From NCBI GenBank assembly GCA_009760855.2, contig WPIO01000016.1:4427501-4480000 (forward strand): DNA of 52,500 nt. The letters run 5' to 3'. This DNA comes from Cristatella mucedo. Lineage: Eukaryota; Bryozoa; Phylactolaemata; Cristatellidae. This document shows, piece after piece, positions 33,766 through 46,300 of the stretch. Numbering within the stretch: position 1 is the stretch's first letter; each line of letters starts with the position of its first letter. The notes beneath the pieces are model-generated. The model did no database searches and had not been told where the DNA came from. It saw nothing but the letters and a program-made list of their open reading frames with translations. Both the position numbers and the translations under genes were made by a program.

Positions 33766-34063
33766 CAATCACCACCTCGGCAACGCTAGAACCGCAGCTC
33801 AGCCACCTCAGCCCTTCGCCGCGGCGTGCCCGTCGCCTCATTTCCATCTATTATCGAGCGTCCGCCCAGTCATTTTCTCGTAATCGCTAGCGTGGGCGCT
33901 CGACGGGCGCTCTCTGAGACGCTGTGTGACGCACTCGCGAAGCGAATTCGTACGCTCTTCCGCTGCCGTCCGTCGGACGCGTGGCCGGCCGGTCGGTTGC
34001 AGCGGCGCGTAGTTCGCCACGTAGCGCCACCTGCGGGTCTTTGCTCTGCACCCGAACCCTCAG

Positions 34064-34160
34064 TCGTGCAGCAGCCGACCCACCATTGCCCGCTGCAAGC
34101 GGTGGTGACGTGCCGGCCGTTAAACGTGTACATTGCCCCTTCTAAGACTCTTCTGCCGCT
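34064..34160 (+). mobile_element. Possible SINE-1 body fragment
   Basis: gctgcaagcggtggtgacg, then actcttctgccgctg and AAAAGGAT resemble the SINE-1 body (ctgcaagcggtggtgaaag, ctcttctatcgct). The head is missing. Confidence 0.5.
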
Positions 34161-34424
34161 GCCAAAAGGATTATGCCGAACAAGCCTTGACCCTTAGCTT
34201 AAACATTGAGTCGCTTTTATCTCCCCGTAGGTAGGTGTATGTAGAATGGGGCCAGTAAGTCGCCCTCTCACCCCGAACGGCGGGCGGGCTTAAGGCACTG
34301 GATGCTGCCTCGGTGCTTCCGTCGGCAACCGCGATACCGGACAGGGGACTTCGACCGGAAGCTGTCGGCCGCCGAGTTGCAGACGACCGCCTCGGGTGCC
34401 TTGCCTCCTTGATGACAAGGTCAA

Positions 34425-34870
34425 GGCCACAGCTTGGCTCCGTACCTAGCTGAACTGCTTCGCCAGTTTCAGCCTGTTCGCGCCCTCAGGTCCCGTGTGG
34501 ACAATAAATTAGCTGTTCCATTCCTCCGCTTAAAGACCGTTGGCGACAGAAGCTTTAGCTCTGCAGGTCCTAGACTGTGGAACTCACTTCCACGATTATT
34601 TTGTAACGACAACTACTCTCCTGCTGCCGACTATGGCTCATCCTTTCCAGCGGTCCTGAGCTGCTACTTCGATGCTACTCACTACCTCAACTGCTCTCCT
34701 GACTATGCTATGCTTCCCACTTTCTCTTTGTTGCGTGAGACGAAGTCGGTTGGCTACCGAATGCTTGTACCGAAAGCCGCTTAATCTGTGAGTGCGCTAT
34801 ACAAAACTCTCCTGCGTAACACCCACTTAGTCTCTGTGCCTTTGTAGAGTTACGTACGGATTTACCTTGC
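34425..34870 (+). mobile_element. LINE-A 3' copy
   Basis: It encodes APYLAELLRQFQPVRALRS, FSSAGPRLWNSLPRLFCND and LNCSPDYAMLPTFSLLRET in one open frame, then the 3' UTR with GCGCTATACAAAACTCTCC. It is one of the less diverged LINE-A copies. Confidence 0.87.
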
Positions 34871-36601
34871 ATTACACTACATGACGGTATGTAAGCCGAG
34901 GGAGGTCACGAACTCGCTCATTAGCAGCAGTAGACGTCGCCATTTACGGCCGCGCCTTATATTAGGAACATCACTCGACGTTTTACTCGCAGGCGTATTT
35001 GCACAGCTTGCAGCCAGGTGCGGGCTGCCAGGTGTGCCGCGGCGCGAAACTTCGCTTATCGCACGCCAGTGCGCCAGCGCTGCGGCTAACGTATGACCCG
35101 TGAGCTCGGACCTCGGAGAAGCGTGCGGCAATTCACCCATTTATCTCTGCGACGCTCGCGCTGCACAGCTAGCTCGTGCGGCAGTAAATGGCCGCCTCCG
35201 GTGCCCACATCGCGTGAAGAACAAACGTCGAAGGCGCCGTTCCCGAGCTTCGTACAACTTTTGATAGAATTTCTAGACATAATAAATAGCACTCGTTATA
35301 TCAACAAGGTGCCAGCGGTCAGAGAGGCCGCCGAGCGGAATGCAGAATTTGACGACTCATATCATGCAGGGGGCTTCGTACTGGTCAGCCCTCTAGTCAT
35401 ATGCCCCGCGACCGTCACCAACAAAGAAGTTATGCTTTAATTGCATCCAATGGGCAACCGCCGAGTTCGCGTCGACTGAACCCTACGATTTTACGCTATG
35501 GTTTTTCCTTAATTAAGGTTCTGGCCCGCCTACTTGAAAACATCTTGCTGGTCGCGCCCCTTACATTAAGATTGTACCCACCTTGTTCCGTAGATGAGAA
35601 TCCTGGCTCCGCCGCTGATTTTAAATGGCACGCATGTCCCCGGTGCGGTGGCGTCGCTCGCGTGTAGCTTTGAAGTCTCGGCACCGCTGCTGAAGTGCCT
35701 GACTCGCCGATACGCCGTCGCGTATCGCGCGCAGCTGCGACCCTTCGTCGTCCGTCGGTGCACGTACGCACTGACGACAGCTGACGGTAGCAACTCTAAA
35801 TTGCGCTCATTCATCAGGCGAGAACGAGCGCGTTCATTGGCCCGGAAGTCAACACGCGATCGAGGCGCCGGGCCGAGCTCCAGCCACGAAATGTCGCCGC
35901 TCTCTTTTTGCAAAGCCGGGCGCTCGAGGGCCAAGGCGCGGCCGTAAGCTTTCCGATCGAGGCGGCCGCGCCACCATCGCGCTGCCGCGGACGCAGGCTG
36001 CCGCAGGCGATCTGCGCTACTCGCAGAACCGAGGCGATCGAGGGCCGGTCCGCCGGCGCTGGAAACCCTGCGGCCGAGGGTGGGCGCTAAATGCGGCCGA
36101 GTTCAGCTAGGAGTGCTGGGATAGTTTGTATCCTGTACTGGATTAGACCCCGCGGAAGCCAAGGCATTAACATTTCCGACGGGCCCTCGAAAAATTATCT
36201 CCAAAGAAACTGTTTTATCTTTGCCAGCAACATTTAAATTAATAAACTGTATTATCAACTTTTAAATTAATAAACTGTATTGCACAAAGTAAACATCACA
36301 AACGAGTACTTCAATTAGGCTTATTACTATTAGTATTACTCATTTAGTTTTAACAAGCTGGTTTGGCAAACATGTAGAGTGCCTGGAAATTGACTAAGTT
36401 CTTTTAGGTAGCTTTGCAAAAAATTGCTATTTATATTTGTAGTCAAACAAAACTTAAACTATTCAATTTCCTTAATTTGTTGGCAGCAAAAGCTGTTAGA
36501 ATATCTCTCAGATTTTTACAATAGAAAGATGTGGTATTTGTATTCATTGGCCATAATGAAAAGATAGTTCTGTCGTTCTTTTGTCGTTACTGATCGATAA
36601 A
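34871..36601. other. No gene; CpG-dense at 35,600-36,090, then AT-rich
   Basis: The CpG-rich block has short ORFs only. At 36,233-36,281 a 21-bp unit (tttaaattaataaactgtatt) occurs twice with a 28-bp period. Composition drops sharply to AT-rich after about 36,170. Confidence 0.45.
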
Positions 36602-36752
36602 TATTAAAATGTAATTCAATTGTAAGCGCCCTAAGAGAACTTAATCTATATTCAGGCGCATCGCATATGCCACAGGACTCGAGTCCAGGACCCCGGCAAA
36701 CCTTGATCGGGGCGAGCACCTTAACCACTGGGCCAAACCAGCTCGATGACCA
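36602..36752 (-). mobile_element. SINE-2 copy
   Basis: On the reverse strand: agctggtttggcccagtggtta (A box), ggactcgagtcc (B box), gcgcctgaatatagattaag and AGGGCGCTTACAATTG. It is close to the copy at 41,471. Confidence 0.84.
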
Positions 36753-37323
36753 TTTTTCATTTGAAAAATTGTCATCAGTAAAAGGTTTTAGCATCAACTA
36801 AGTTGGCTCACTAGTAAATTTGATGATAATGAGTCGCCTAAAAACTTGTAATGCTGTCATAAGAGGATCTAGAGTTTTTGGGAGTTCGCGACGCACTAAA
36901 TACCAAAAAACATCCTTTATTGAGTTTTCTCTTGGGCGTCTATTAGTATAGCATAAAAATAAGGAGTGTGCATGTCGGCCATGACCATCACAACCGTTAA
37001 TTACCCGTACCTAGTTTGTCCAGAATTTTTTTACAAACTTGTAGCTTATAGATGAGCTTTTAGCACACAAACTGAAACCCGTATGTAATGTGAATGTTTA
37101 ACGTACTTTGAGTTTCTAAAGAATATGCTAAATTGGTACAGCATTTTGTCTATGCAATCTTTATTGTTGAGTTTTCATTTTCACGACTTCATTCGTCGTT
37201 TGTATCGTTTGGAAACTATTTAACAGCGCTAGATTGTAACTTCTTCAAGCTCAGTTAAATGTCATTTTGATTTGTTGTCGAGAAGGGCTCCTACGAGGCT
37301 TAGGGCAAATAGGCGAGCGCCCA
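36753..37323. other. AT-rich, no feature recognised
   Basis: AT-rich DNA with only short frames. Confidence 0.4.
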
Positions 37324-37735
37324 ATAATAATAATAATTCACTTGATAAAACGCCCTCAGAGAACTTAATCTCTCTCTAGGCGCTTTACATTTGCTGTAAA
37401 GTGAAATGCAATTGAATGGTAAGTAAAATCATGCTTGAAAAACAAACGAAATGAATAATATGGTTAGGGGTGACATGCACAGGGTCAGCATGCAAATGTG
37501 GTTAGTGGCAGCAGGCGCAGTGTCAGCACGCATAAGCACATCAAGGACGAGTCACAGGGACCCACTAAATGCTGTCCTAAATAGGTGTGTTTTTAGGTTC
37601 CTTTTAAATGTGGTCAGGTCAGGGGATGTTCTGACGCAGGTCGGGAGGGAGTTCCAGGCTTTGGGAGCATATGAACTAAATGCACGGTCTCCAAAGGATT
37701 TAAGGTTTGTACGAGGTTTTCTAGACTGTTGGACT
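37324..37735 (-). mobile_element. L2-B 3' copy, little diverged
   Basis: On the reverse strand it follows 12,880-13,285 almost base for base, including AFSSYAPKAWNSLPTCVRT-type coding, the 3' UTR and the ATT tail. I count about 20 differences over about 400 bases by eye, so both are relatively young. Confidence 0.9.
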
Positions 37736-38389
37736 TTGCCTCGTCAGTAGTCTTGATTAGTCTCAACCTAAGCAGCATCACGGTGAGCTGCTGGCTGAGC
37801 ACGCCGCGATCATCCTGCAGGCGGTATAATATCTTGGCTCCCGGTTGACTTCAGCACCACCACCACCAACGCCGCGGATATGACTCGACCCCGCCGGCGA
37901 TAGCGCGGCGACGGCAGGCGCACGTGCAGCGTTTCCTTTCTTATTCAGTATACGCAGCTGGATGCACGTGCACCTGGATGCACTCGAAGGCGCCACGCCT
38001 CATTTATCTGAGCATATAGAGTGCTCATTCAGTAATGCAAAGATGGCCATTCAGAGCGGCGAGTTCGCCGCACGGGTGCAAGTTGGAAGAAGCAATCGCC
38101 GGCAGCGGCTCTCTCCAGCTGAATGCGAGTAAACTAAAGGCAGTTACATCCGACCCTCGCAAGTGGGTGGCGTTAGATTGTGCGTTCATGCGTGCAGTGT
38201 GCGATCTCCGCGAACGCACTGCTGCAACTGCTGCCGGACGCTTCGGCTCATCTGCAGCCTCCCTGTTGCTGCTGCTGGCGCCTCTAGTGGTGCAGTCGCT
38301 GAGAGCCCGCACGAGAGCGGGTAGCGCCGCCGCTGTACGCGCACCTTCTAGTAATGCAACGCGTCTCCGCCTGCGGCTCAGAAAGCCGC
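37736..38389. other. GC-rich, no gene recognised
   Basis: Moderately GC-rich, with a CACCACCACCACC tract at 37,855-37,867. A 161-codon frame at 38,035-38,520 runs into LINE-A sequence and is not supported. Confidence 0.4.
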
Positions 38390-38640
38390 AAGGACAAAGT
38401 GGGCGTTACGGAGGCGAGTTTCCCACAGAGTGCTCAAGCCTTAGAGGCTTTCGGTGCGCGTGCGCCGCCGTAGCCAACAGACTTCAGCTGTCGCAGCGAG
38501 GAGACAGCGACCGAGCGTAGCGCCGAGTCGGTCGGGCTGTCGACGAGGTGCGTAGCGTGAAAGTAGCGGCTCAAGACGGCTGGACAAGATTCGCGTGCCT
38601 GCCTGCCTGCCTGCCGAAGTCGGCAGCTGGTGAGTAGACG
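38390..38640 (-). mobile_element. LINE-A, ancient GC-shifted fragment
   Basis: On the reverse strand, PAVLSRYFHATHLVDSPTD corresponds to PVVLSCYFDATHYLNCSPD of LINE-A, then LKSVGYG, CTTTCGG-type 3' UTR and gtaacgcccactttgtcc. Many changes are A/T to G/C. Confidence 0.72.
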
Positions 38641-38869
38641 TCGCTGCTGGGTAAGACATCCTGCCGCTCCCACCGACGCCCCAGGTCAGACCGGCCCAGA
38701 CTGCACGGCTCGCAGTATTCGGGTGAGTCACATTGACCAGCCGCCGGTCTCGCGGTACGCCGCCGCACATGGTAGCGGTTAAGGACGTGCCGTCAACCCG
38801 TCGTTCAGATCGGACTGGGGCCAAAGAACGGAAGGAAAAAACTGAGCGCCACACTAATGCGCGCTGAGC

Positions 38870-39339
38870 ACAATGGAGCGTCAATACGACGCTAGAAACC
38901 CCACCTGCTTTCTCACGGCCTCCGCTGCGTCCTCGAGAGTCGCCCTTTGTGCGCCTGCGCGCGCTAAAATGGCGCTTGCTATCCTAGCCGTAGCCTCCCG
39001 CGCCGCGCACGCTCGAATCGCGTGTCGGCGGCGACGGCTTTCCCGCGCGGCCGAAAAAGAAGGCGTGCACTTTTGCCGGCAATCGGGGAGCGGTACGCGA
39101 GCGGCGGTCGGTCGGTCGCTAGTGGCTGGCCACGGAGAATCTCGGCGAGAAAGAGAAATCCAAAGGGGAGGGGGTGCTCTTGGGGGATCGGGCAAAGGAG
39201 TGGGGCTCGGGCATTGACGAGCTTCGGTAAGATTATCTAAGAAAGCAAGCTGCTGATGCGACGGGTCGTCCTCCGAAAGCTCGAAAGAAGAAGCGGTTGG
39301 CTGAAGGAGCCCTTTCCGTTAACGAAAAGGCCGAGGCGG

Positions 39340-39381
<42 letters not shown>

Positions 39382-39600
39382 CTCCGCGAGAGCGGAGCCG
39401 CCCGGCAGCGGCGGCGCTGGTGGCGGCGGCGCTGCGGAGCGGCGGCGAGTCTGAGGACGGCGCGCCAGGCATCGCGTCCATCCTTTTGCCTGCTACGGCG
39501 CTGCCGGCGCCAACCGCTCGCGGACCTCCGTTGCCGAGCGATAGGTCAGCTAGCCGACGACGCCCTTTACGATGGCCGGCTGAGCTAGGATACGCAGGTG
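38870..39600. other. CpG-dense block with (CT)17
   Basis: It contains a CT run at 39,345-39,380, followed directly by a GCTCCGC/GCGGAGC stem with GAGA loop (39,381-39,398). No gene was identified. Confidence 0.5.
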
Positions 39601-39909
39601 ACGGATGTAATTTACTGTGGCCTTTGGCGGGCCACTGGGTGCCGTCGATGACGCCCAGTGGCCGAGAGAGCTCCCGGCAGAGGTCGCCCATCCCTTGGTC
39701 CCAAAATAAACTCCTGACAAACGAAGGGTAGCTGGTCTTCTAACGACGTCGCGCCACCAGGCAGCCGTCGGAGTGTGGGACTTGTAACCTCGAATGCGGT
39801 CAAAGGCGCGAGGCTCGCGTCAGGAAGCTGTAACGAAGCTTTAGCGGCTTTTGGACCGATATTTTTTGGACCGATATCCACGCGAGCCCGGAGTTGACTC
39901 CCGTTGATA

Positions 39910-40025
39910 TAGAAACAATAATAATAATAATAACAATAATAACATTAATAAAAATGCAATGCTTGCGTAGTGCCATTAGGGAACTAAATCTCTTTCTAGG
40001 CTCTCTGAAAACGCTGGAAAGAAGA
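39910..40025 (-). mobile_element. L2 3' tail fragment
   Basis: On the reverse strand: cctagaaagagatttagttcc, tggcactacgcaagcattgc and an (ATT)n tail seen as (AAT)n at 39,910-39,930. Confidence 0.75.
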
Positions 40026-40243
40026 CCAATTTAACTGATTAGTGAGGATAAAGCCCGCGACTTCAACATGCGTAAGTACTTAATGGCCTGTGCGCACTGA
40101 AGGAACAGATGCTGTCAGGAATGGGTGAAGTGTATAGCTTCGTTTAAATACCCTCGATTGTCAGCGATGTATGTGGCACTGTCAGTCGGCGCTGGCGAGT
40201 TCCGGGCTTCAGAAGCGAAACGGCTGAAGCCGCGGTCTCAAAA

Positions 40244-40385
40244 TGAATTTTAATAATGATAATGGTAATAATAAATTTTTAAGCACCCTAAGAGAAGTTA
40301 ATCTTTTTCTAGCCACTTTACATAGGCTATAAAAGAAGCTTGATCGAATGATTAATGGTAGCGGGCACACTATTCGCAAGCATAA
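40244..40385 (-). mobile_element. L2 3' tail fragment
   Basis: On the reverse strand: accattaatcattcgatcaag, gtaaagtggctagaaaaagatt, AACTTCTCTTAGGGTGCTT and a TTATTATTA tail. Confidence 0.78.
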
Positions 40386-41044
40386 CAATAGCAGCAATAG
40401 CTTTTTATTATCACCATCCAATAGCTTTGCAGTACCATTCTGCCAAGAGACATTTAGATTGGAGCCTGCACAACTACTCGAAGCGCACAAAGCAAGCCGC
40501 GTCTGTGCGTGCGCGCAGCGACACGGTAACGTACACGGCACTGATTATTCAACAACCGACCACAATTCAAACTACCAGTCTGGTACTGGTACCCAGACGG
40601 AGCACGACAGGAAGACGCGAGCTCCTACTGTTCCCCGCTCTCAGGTCCGACCTCAGCTGTGGCACCCTAACGACCAGCGGAGCGCCTTCCAAAGTCAGCC
40701 GACAGCTCTGTACGGCCAGCATGGCCGCCGACCGCTGTCGAGGTCTCGATTCGTGAGCCGAACTCGCGGAGAGGACGGTTGAAAGGCGGTGCTCTCCGCC
40801 AGGCGAACAAAGCACAGCTGCAGACACGGGAGCGGTAGCCGCCAGTAGCCGGTTGACCAGCTTCTAAAAACGGACAGCGCACCAAAAAGTCCTTGCCTTC
40901 CTTGCATCGTCCTGAAAGCATTGCATTCTCAGCAAGTCGCAGATCGATAGCGTTGCGCCGGCTATTGCAACTATTTCTGACGGTGATTATTGGTTCTGGC
41001 ATTATCCCGGCTGCATTAAAGTCAGCCTGAAATCTGACCAGTTC
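40386..41044. other. No gene recognised
   Basis: Open frames up to 144 codons overlap on both strands. None has a recognisable motif. Confidence 0.4.
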
Positions 41045-41130
41045 GATCATGCTTCCTTTGAAGCAAACGTTAGGGGCCTTAAAAGAGATCTGAGTTCTCC
41101 GAGGGCGCTATAAAATAACGTAATATTATT
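41045..41130 (+). mobile_element. L2 3' tail fragment
   Basis: cgatcatgcttcctttgaagc, CTTAAAAGAGATCTGAGTTC and GAGGGCGCTATAAAATAAC with a tattattgtta end match the L2-B terminus. Confidence 0.75.
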
Positions 41131-41414
41131 GTTATCTGGACGCCGACACTCCCTGTAATTACAGCTGTCCAATTACAAGCCCATAGAGCACGTTTATTAA
41201 CATCGTCAAGACCCGTCTGCAGAATTTTAAAATGATCGGCTGACTTGTCGCTAAACGTGACCCGTCAAAAAAAGGGCAGCAAGTTTTAATCAGTAAGCCA
41301 TTGCTACAGGATTTTCACAGGCTTTCTAGCAAGAAGCAAATTAAAACCAAGACATGTCTTTCGGTATTCATAAATGCTACAAGGATCAAGCTGTAACTTG
41401 CTTAGCTGGCTTAG
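41131..41414. other. No feature recognised
   Basis: Mixed composition between two L2 tails. Confidence 0.4.
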
Positions 41415-41665
41415 TCAGACTTAAATCCATAGTGCTTCCTCTGCAGCATATGTAAAGTGCCTGGAAAAAGAGCTGGTTTGGTCTAGCGGTTAAGGTGCTC
41501 GCCCCGACCAAGGTCTGACTGAAGTTGTGGGCTCGAGCCCCGAGGCATATGTGAAGCGCCTGAATAGAGATTAAGTTCTCTTAGGGCGCTATATAAATGA
41601 ATTATATATTTATATATTAAGTTCTCGGATGGCGCTATACAGATGCATTATTATTATTATTATTA
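41415..41665 (+). mobile_element. L2 3' tail split by a SINE-2 insertion
   Basis: The L2 tail runs gcagcatatgtaaagtgcctgg to 41,470 and resumes at about 41,629 with ttaagttctcggatggcgct and an ATT run (41,648-41,665). The intervening 158 bp are a complete SINE-2. Confidence 0.82.
41471..41628 (+). mobile_element. SINE-2, best copy, nested in an L2 tail
   Basis: The A box TGGTCTAGCGG (41,479-41,489) is a canonical tRNA A box. The B box is GGCTCGAGCCC (41,530-41,540). The 3' domain gcgcctgaatagagattaag, then TTCTCTTAGGGCGCTATATA and AATGAATT, copies the L2-B 3' end. Confidence 0.9.
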
Positions 41666-43200
<1,535 letters not shown>

Positions 43201-43219
43201 AGGAGAGTTATGTATACGC

Positions 43220-43840
43220 ACGAGAGTTTTGTATAGCGCACTCACAGCCTAAGAGGCTTTCGGTACAAGCATTCGGTAGCCAACCGACTTCGTCTCACGC
43301 AACACAGAGAAAGTGGGAAGCATAGCAGAGTCAGGAGAGCAGTTGTGGTAGTGAGTAGCATGGAAGTAGCAGCTCAGGACCGTTGGAAAGGATGAGCCAT
43401 AGTCGGCAGCAGGAGAGTAGCTGTTGTTGCGTAAGAATTTCGGAAGCGAGTTCCACAGTCTAGGACCTGCAGAGCTAAAGCTTCTGTCACCAACGGTCTT
43501 TAAATGAAGGAATGGGACAGCTAATTTATTGTCCAAACAGGACCTGAGGGCGCGAAAAGGCTTAAAGTGGTGCAGTTGTTCAGCTGGGCACGAAGGAGCC
43601 AAGCCGTGGCTGGCCGTGTGGGTCAGCTTAAGAACTTTGCTCTGTATCCGTTGCTCAAACGGCATCCATCCTAGCTCTTTTAGTAGAGGAGACACGTGCT
43701 CAAACCTCTGGGACTTGAAGACTGGCCTTGCAGCCATATCCATAGTGCAGCTGCAGTGGCCTTGTTGCTCTCTTAGGTAGCCCAGCCAAAAGGGAATTAC
43801 AATAATCAAGCCGAGACAGAACTAAGGAGCTAGTTAAATA
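43220..43840 (-). mobile_element. LINE-A 3' copy, one long open frame
   Basis: The reverse-strand frame 43,809-43,249 reads FKSQRFEHVSPLLKELGWMP, AEQLHHFKPFRALRSCLDN, FSSAGPRLWNSLPKFLRN and LNCSPDSAMLPTFSVLRET without a stop. It starts upstream in LSRLDYCNSLLAGLP. 5' truncated; one of the better preserved copies. Confidence 0.88.
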
Positions 43841-43999
43841 CGGCCGGCTCCTGCGCGAGCAGTCGCCGGCGAAAGCGCCGCGTCGGACTCTGCTGCTGTC
43901 TGCGGAGGAGCGCTCTCTGTCAATCGCCCAGTCACGGGTGCGTCCCGTCTTGGCAATAAAGATGGTATTAGTCACGGGCCGCTTCCAGAGCCCGGCGCC

Positions 44000-44095
44000 C
44001 CCATTTCCGCAGGCCCGGTGCTCAGCCCGGACGCGCTGAGCGCCGGACGTAGGCGAGCGGGTTCAAGTCGCTGCCGAGAGCTCGCGGGTTCGCAT

Positions 44096-44127
<32 letters not shown>

Positions 44128-44560
44128 TCCATCCGTCTAGGAAATGGGGAGGCTCGAAGCGCGACGGAGAGAGAAAGAGAGTTGGAGAAGGAGGAGTAAA
44201 AGCACTCCCACCGCATCTTCTTTTATCGCCCGCTTTCCACGTTGGGCAGGCGGCGTCAGGCTGAAAAAGGAGTGCCGGCCAGGAGGCGCCGCCGCGCGGC
44301 GCCTCGTGGCCGGCACTCGGTCTCGGCTGCTGCGCACGAGACGGAGGGAGACGCTGCACTCGCTCTGTCTTCATCTGGCTGCAAGCTCCGACGCTCCGAC
44401 GCCAAGCAAGCAAGCGCCGGTACGCTGACGGACGACGAAATGCAGACTGCGAGGGGGGAGGTGGCTCCGACGACGCTGGCGTATTCCGTCAACGCTCGCA
44501 GTGCTACACCGCGAAGCGCCACTCTCCTCTCCGTTCTGTTTCTCACTGCCAGCCCCTGTC
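44000..44560. other. CpG-dense block with (CCG)10
   Basis: It includes a GCC/CCG repeat at 44,097-44,127 and a long hairpin at 44,270-44,318. No coding signal was recognised. Confidence 0.5.
44270..44318. repeat. 23-bp hairpin with 3-nt loop, one mismatch
   Basis: The left arm 44,270-44,292 and right arm 44,296-44,318 pair throughout except for one G/G opposition near the middle. The stem is GC-rich. Confidence 0.85.
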
Positions 44561-44697
44561 GCGGCAGTGACTCGCCCTTGTAAAATATTAAATCATTTAA
44601 CCACAATCCCATATAACCCGTTAACTAATATAACCATAAATCCACAATATAGCATAAGCCCACACTAGCCCAGCCGATCGCAGCAGCAGCGACACGC

Positions 44698-44698
<1 letters not shown>

Positions 44699-44763
<65 letters not shown>

Positions 44764-44933
44764 CTGTCTCTCTTACCTCTCTCCCTCTCTGTCTCTCTGT
44801 CTCTGTCTCTCTGTCTTTTTCTGTCTCTGTCTCTCTGTCTTTCTGTCTCGCTGTCTCGCTGTCACTCTGTCTCTCTGTCTCTCTGTCTCTCTGTCTCTCT
44901 GTCTCTCTGTCTCTCTGTCTCTCTGTCTCTCTG

Positions 44934-44979
<46 letters not shown>

Positions 44980-44984
44980 CTCTC

Positions 44985-45053
<69 letters not shown>
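44699..45053. repeat. Compound (CT)n / (CTGT)n array, 355 bp
   Basis: Pure CT (44,699-44,760), then CTCTGT-type hexamers and octamers repeated through 44,945, then CT to 45,053. Confidence 0.97.
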
Positions 45054-45058
<5 letters not shown>

Positions 45059-45178
45059 TCGCTGCTTCCTTTCTGACGAGAGTTGCGGCGTGGGGATAGC
45101 TGGAGCCTCCTGCTCGTCGCGGAAGTGACGCACGCGGGACAGCGGCACCTAAACCGAGGCTGCTCGCTTCTCCGCTTA

Positions 45179-45219
45179 ATGCAGCCTCTGGCGACCGGCA
45201 CGTCGCGCAGAGGCTGCAT
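45179..45219. repeat. 17-bp hairpin with a one-base bulge
   Basis: The outer stem is 12 bp (ATGCAGCCTCTG pairing with CAGAGGCTGCAT), then one unpaired G at 45,207, a 5-bp inner stem (GCGAC/GTCGC) and a 6-nt loop. Confidence 0.82.
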
Positions 45220-45564
45220 CGCTGTCATATCGGCGCTCCGACGCACGACGCCGCGTGGCGTGCGCGCATCGAGAACGCTCATCCGGGTCGACAATATCAA
45301 TTAATAATTAAAGGCACTAAGAGTGAGCTGAGCAACCGGAACAGATTTATTTGTCCAGTCTAAATAGAAACGCTGAGCTCAGCCGATGCGCATTCAATAT
45401 GGCCGGAATAAAAGAAGCCGTTTATCGGCGTTCTCTGGCACACACGCCCGAACGACTAGCGGCAGCCTCGATCTGGCTGACAGGCAATTGCCACACTTCG
45501 AAGCTACGGCGGGGCTGACGCTGTGTGGAGGGAGAGCGAAAAGGAGAGACACAGGGAAAGAGAT

Positions 45565-45781
<217 letters not shown>

Positions 45782-45818
45782 GCCGACGGAGGAGGGACAA
45801 CTGAGATGCCTTATATCC

Positions 45819-45985
45819 CCTCGGTCTTAGCCCAGCGTTAAGGTGTTCGCTCTCCACAACTCGAGTCGTGAGTTCGAGTCTTGCATTGGTCGATCCTGTT
45901 TTGACAGCTGCAAGCTGCGGTGAGAGCCGCGGAGGTTCTTCTGCCGCTACATAAAAGGAGGCTGTTAAATCAGCTCAACTTTTCT
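45819..45985 (+). mobile_element. SINE-1 copy, diverged head
   Basis: The A-box side reads tcttagcccagcgttaagg and the B box gagttcgagtcttgc. The body has gtgagagccgcggaggttct and ends GGAGGCTGTTAAATCAGCTC. Confidence 0.78.
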
Positions 45986-46198
45986 GTTAAACGGGCTCGC
46001 GCTACGGCAGCTGCGTGGGCGCTGGCCGAATCGCGTGCACGCGCGGTGCTGACGCGACCTGAGCAGTGCCAGCAGGCGTCGGAGCGCCGTGCGCAATGCC
46101 AGCAGGCGCTCCGTGTCGGGTGGCGCGTCCCGCGAGCTGAGCTTCTGCTGCCCAGCTCCGGAAGTTGGAGTGCAGACGCAACCTTGCCGCCAAAGATA

Positions 46199-46300
46199 TT
46201 ATAGATTATATATATATTATATATTATTATTATATATTATTATGTATTATTATTATATTATATGTTATATATTATATATATATTATATTAAAGATATTAA
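46199..46300. repeat. AT-rich ATT/ATAT repeat
   Basis: Irregular TATATTATTATTATAT repetition and an AAGATATTAAAGATATTA duplication. Confidence 0.85.

Noticed and set aside
41471-41545. Functional tRNA gene
   Set aside because: Canonical boxes, but the unit recurs elsewhere with an L2-derived tail and lacks a paired acceptor stem, so it is a SINE head.
44270-44318. microRNA precursor
   Set aside because: The loop of three bases and total length under 50 are outside normal precursor geometry.
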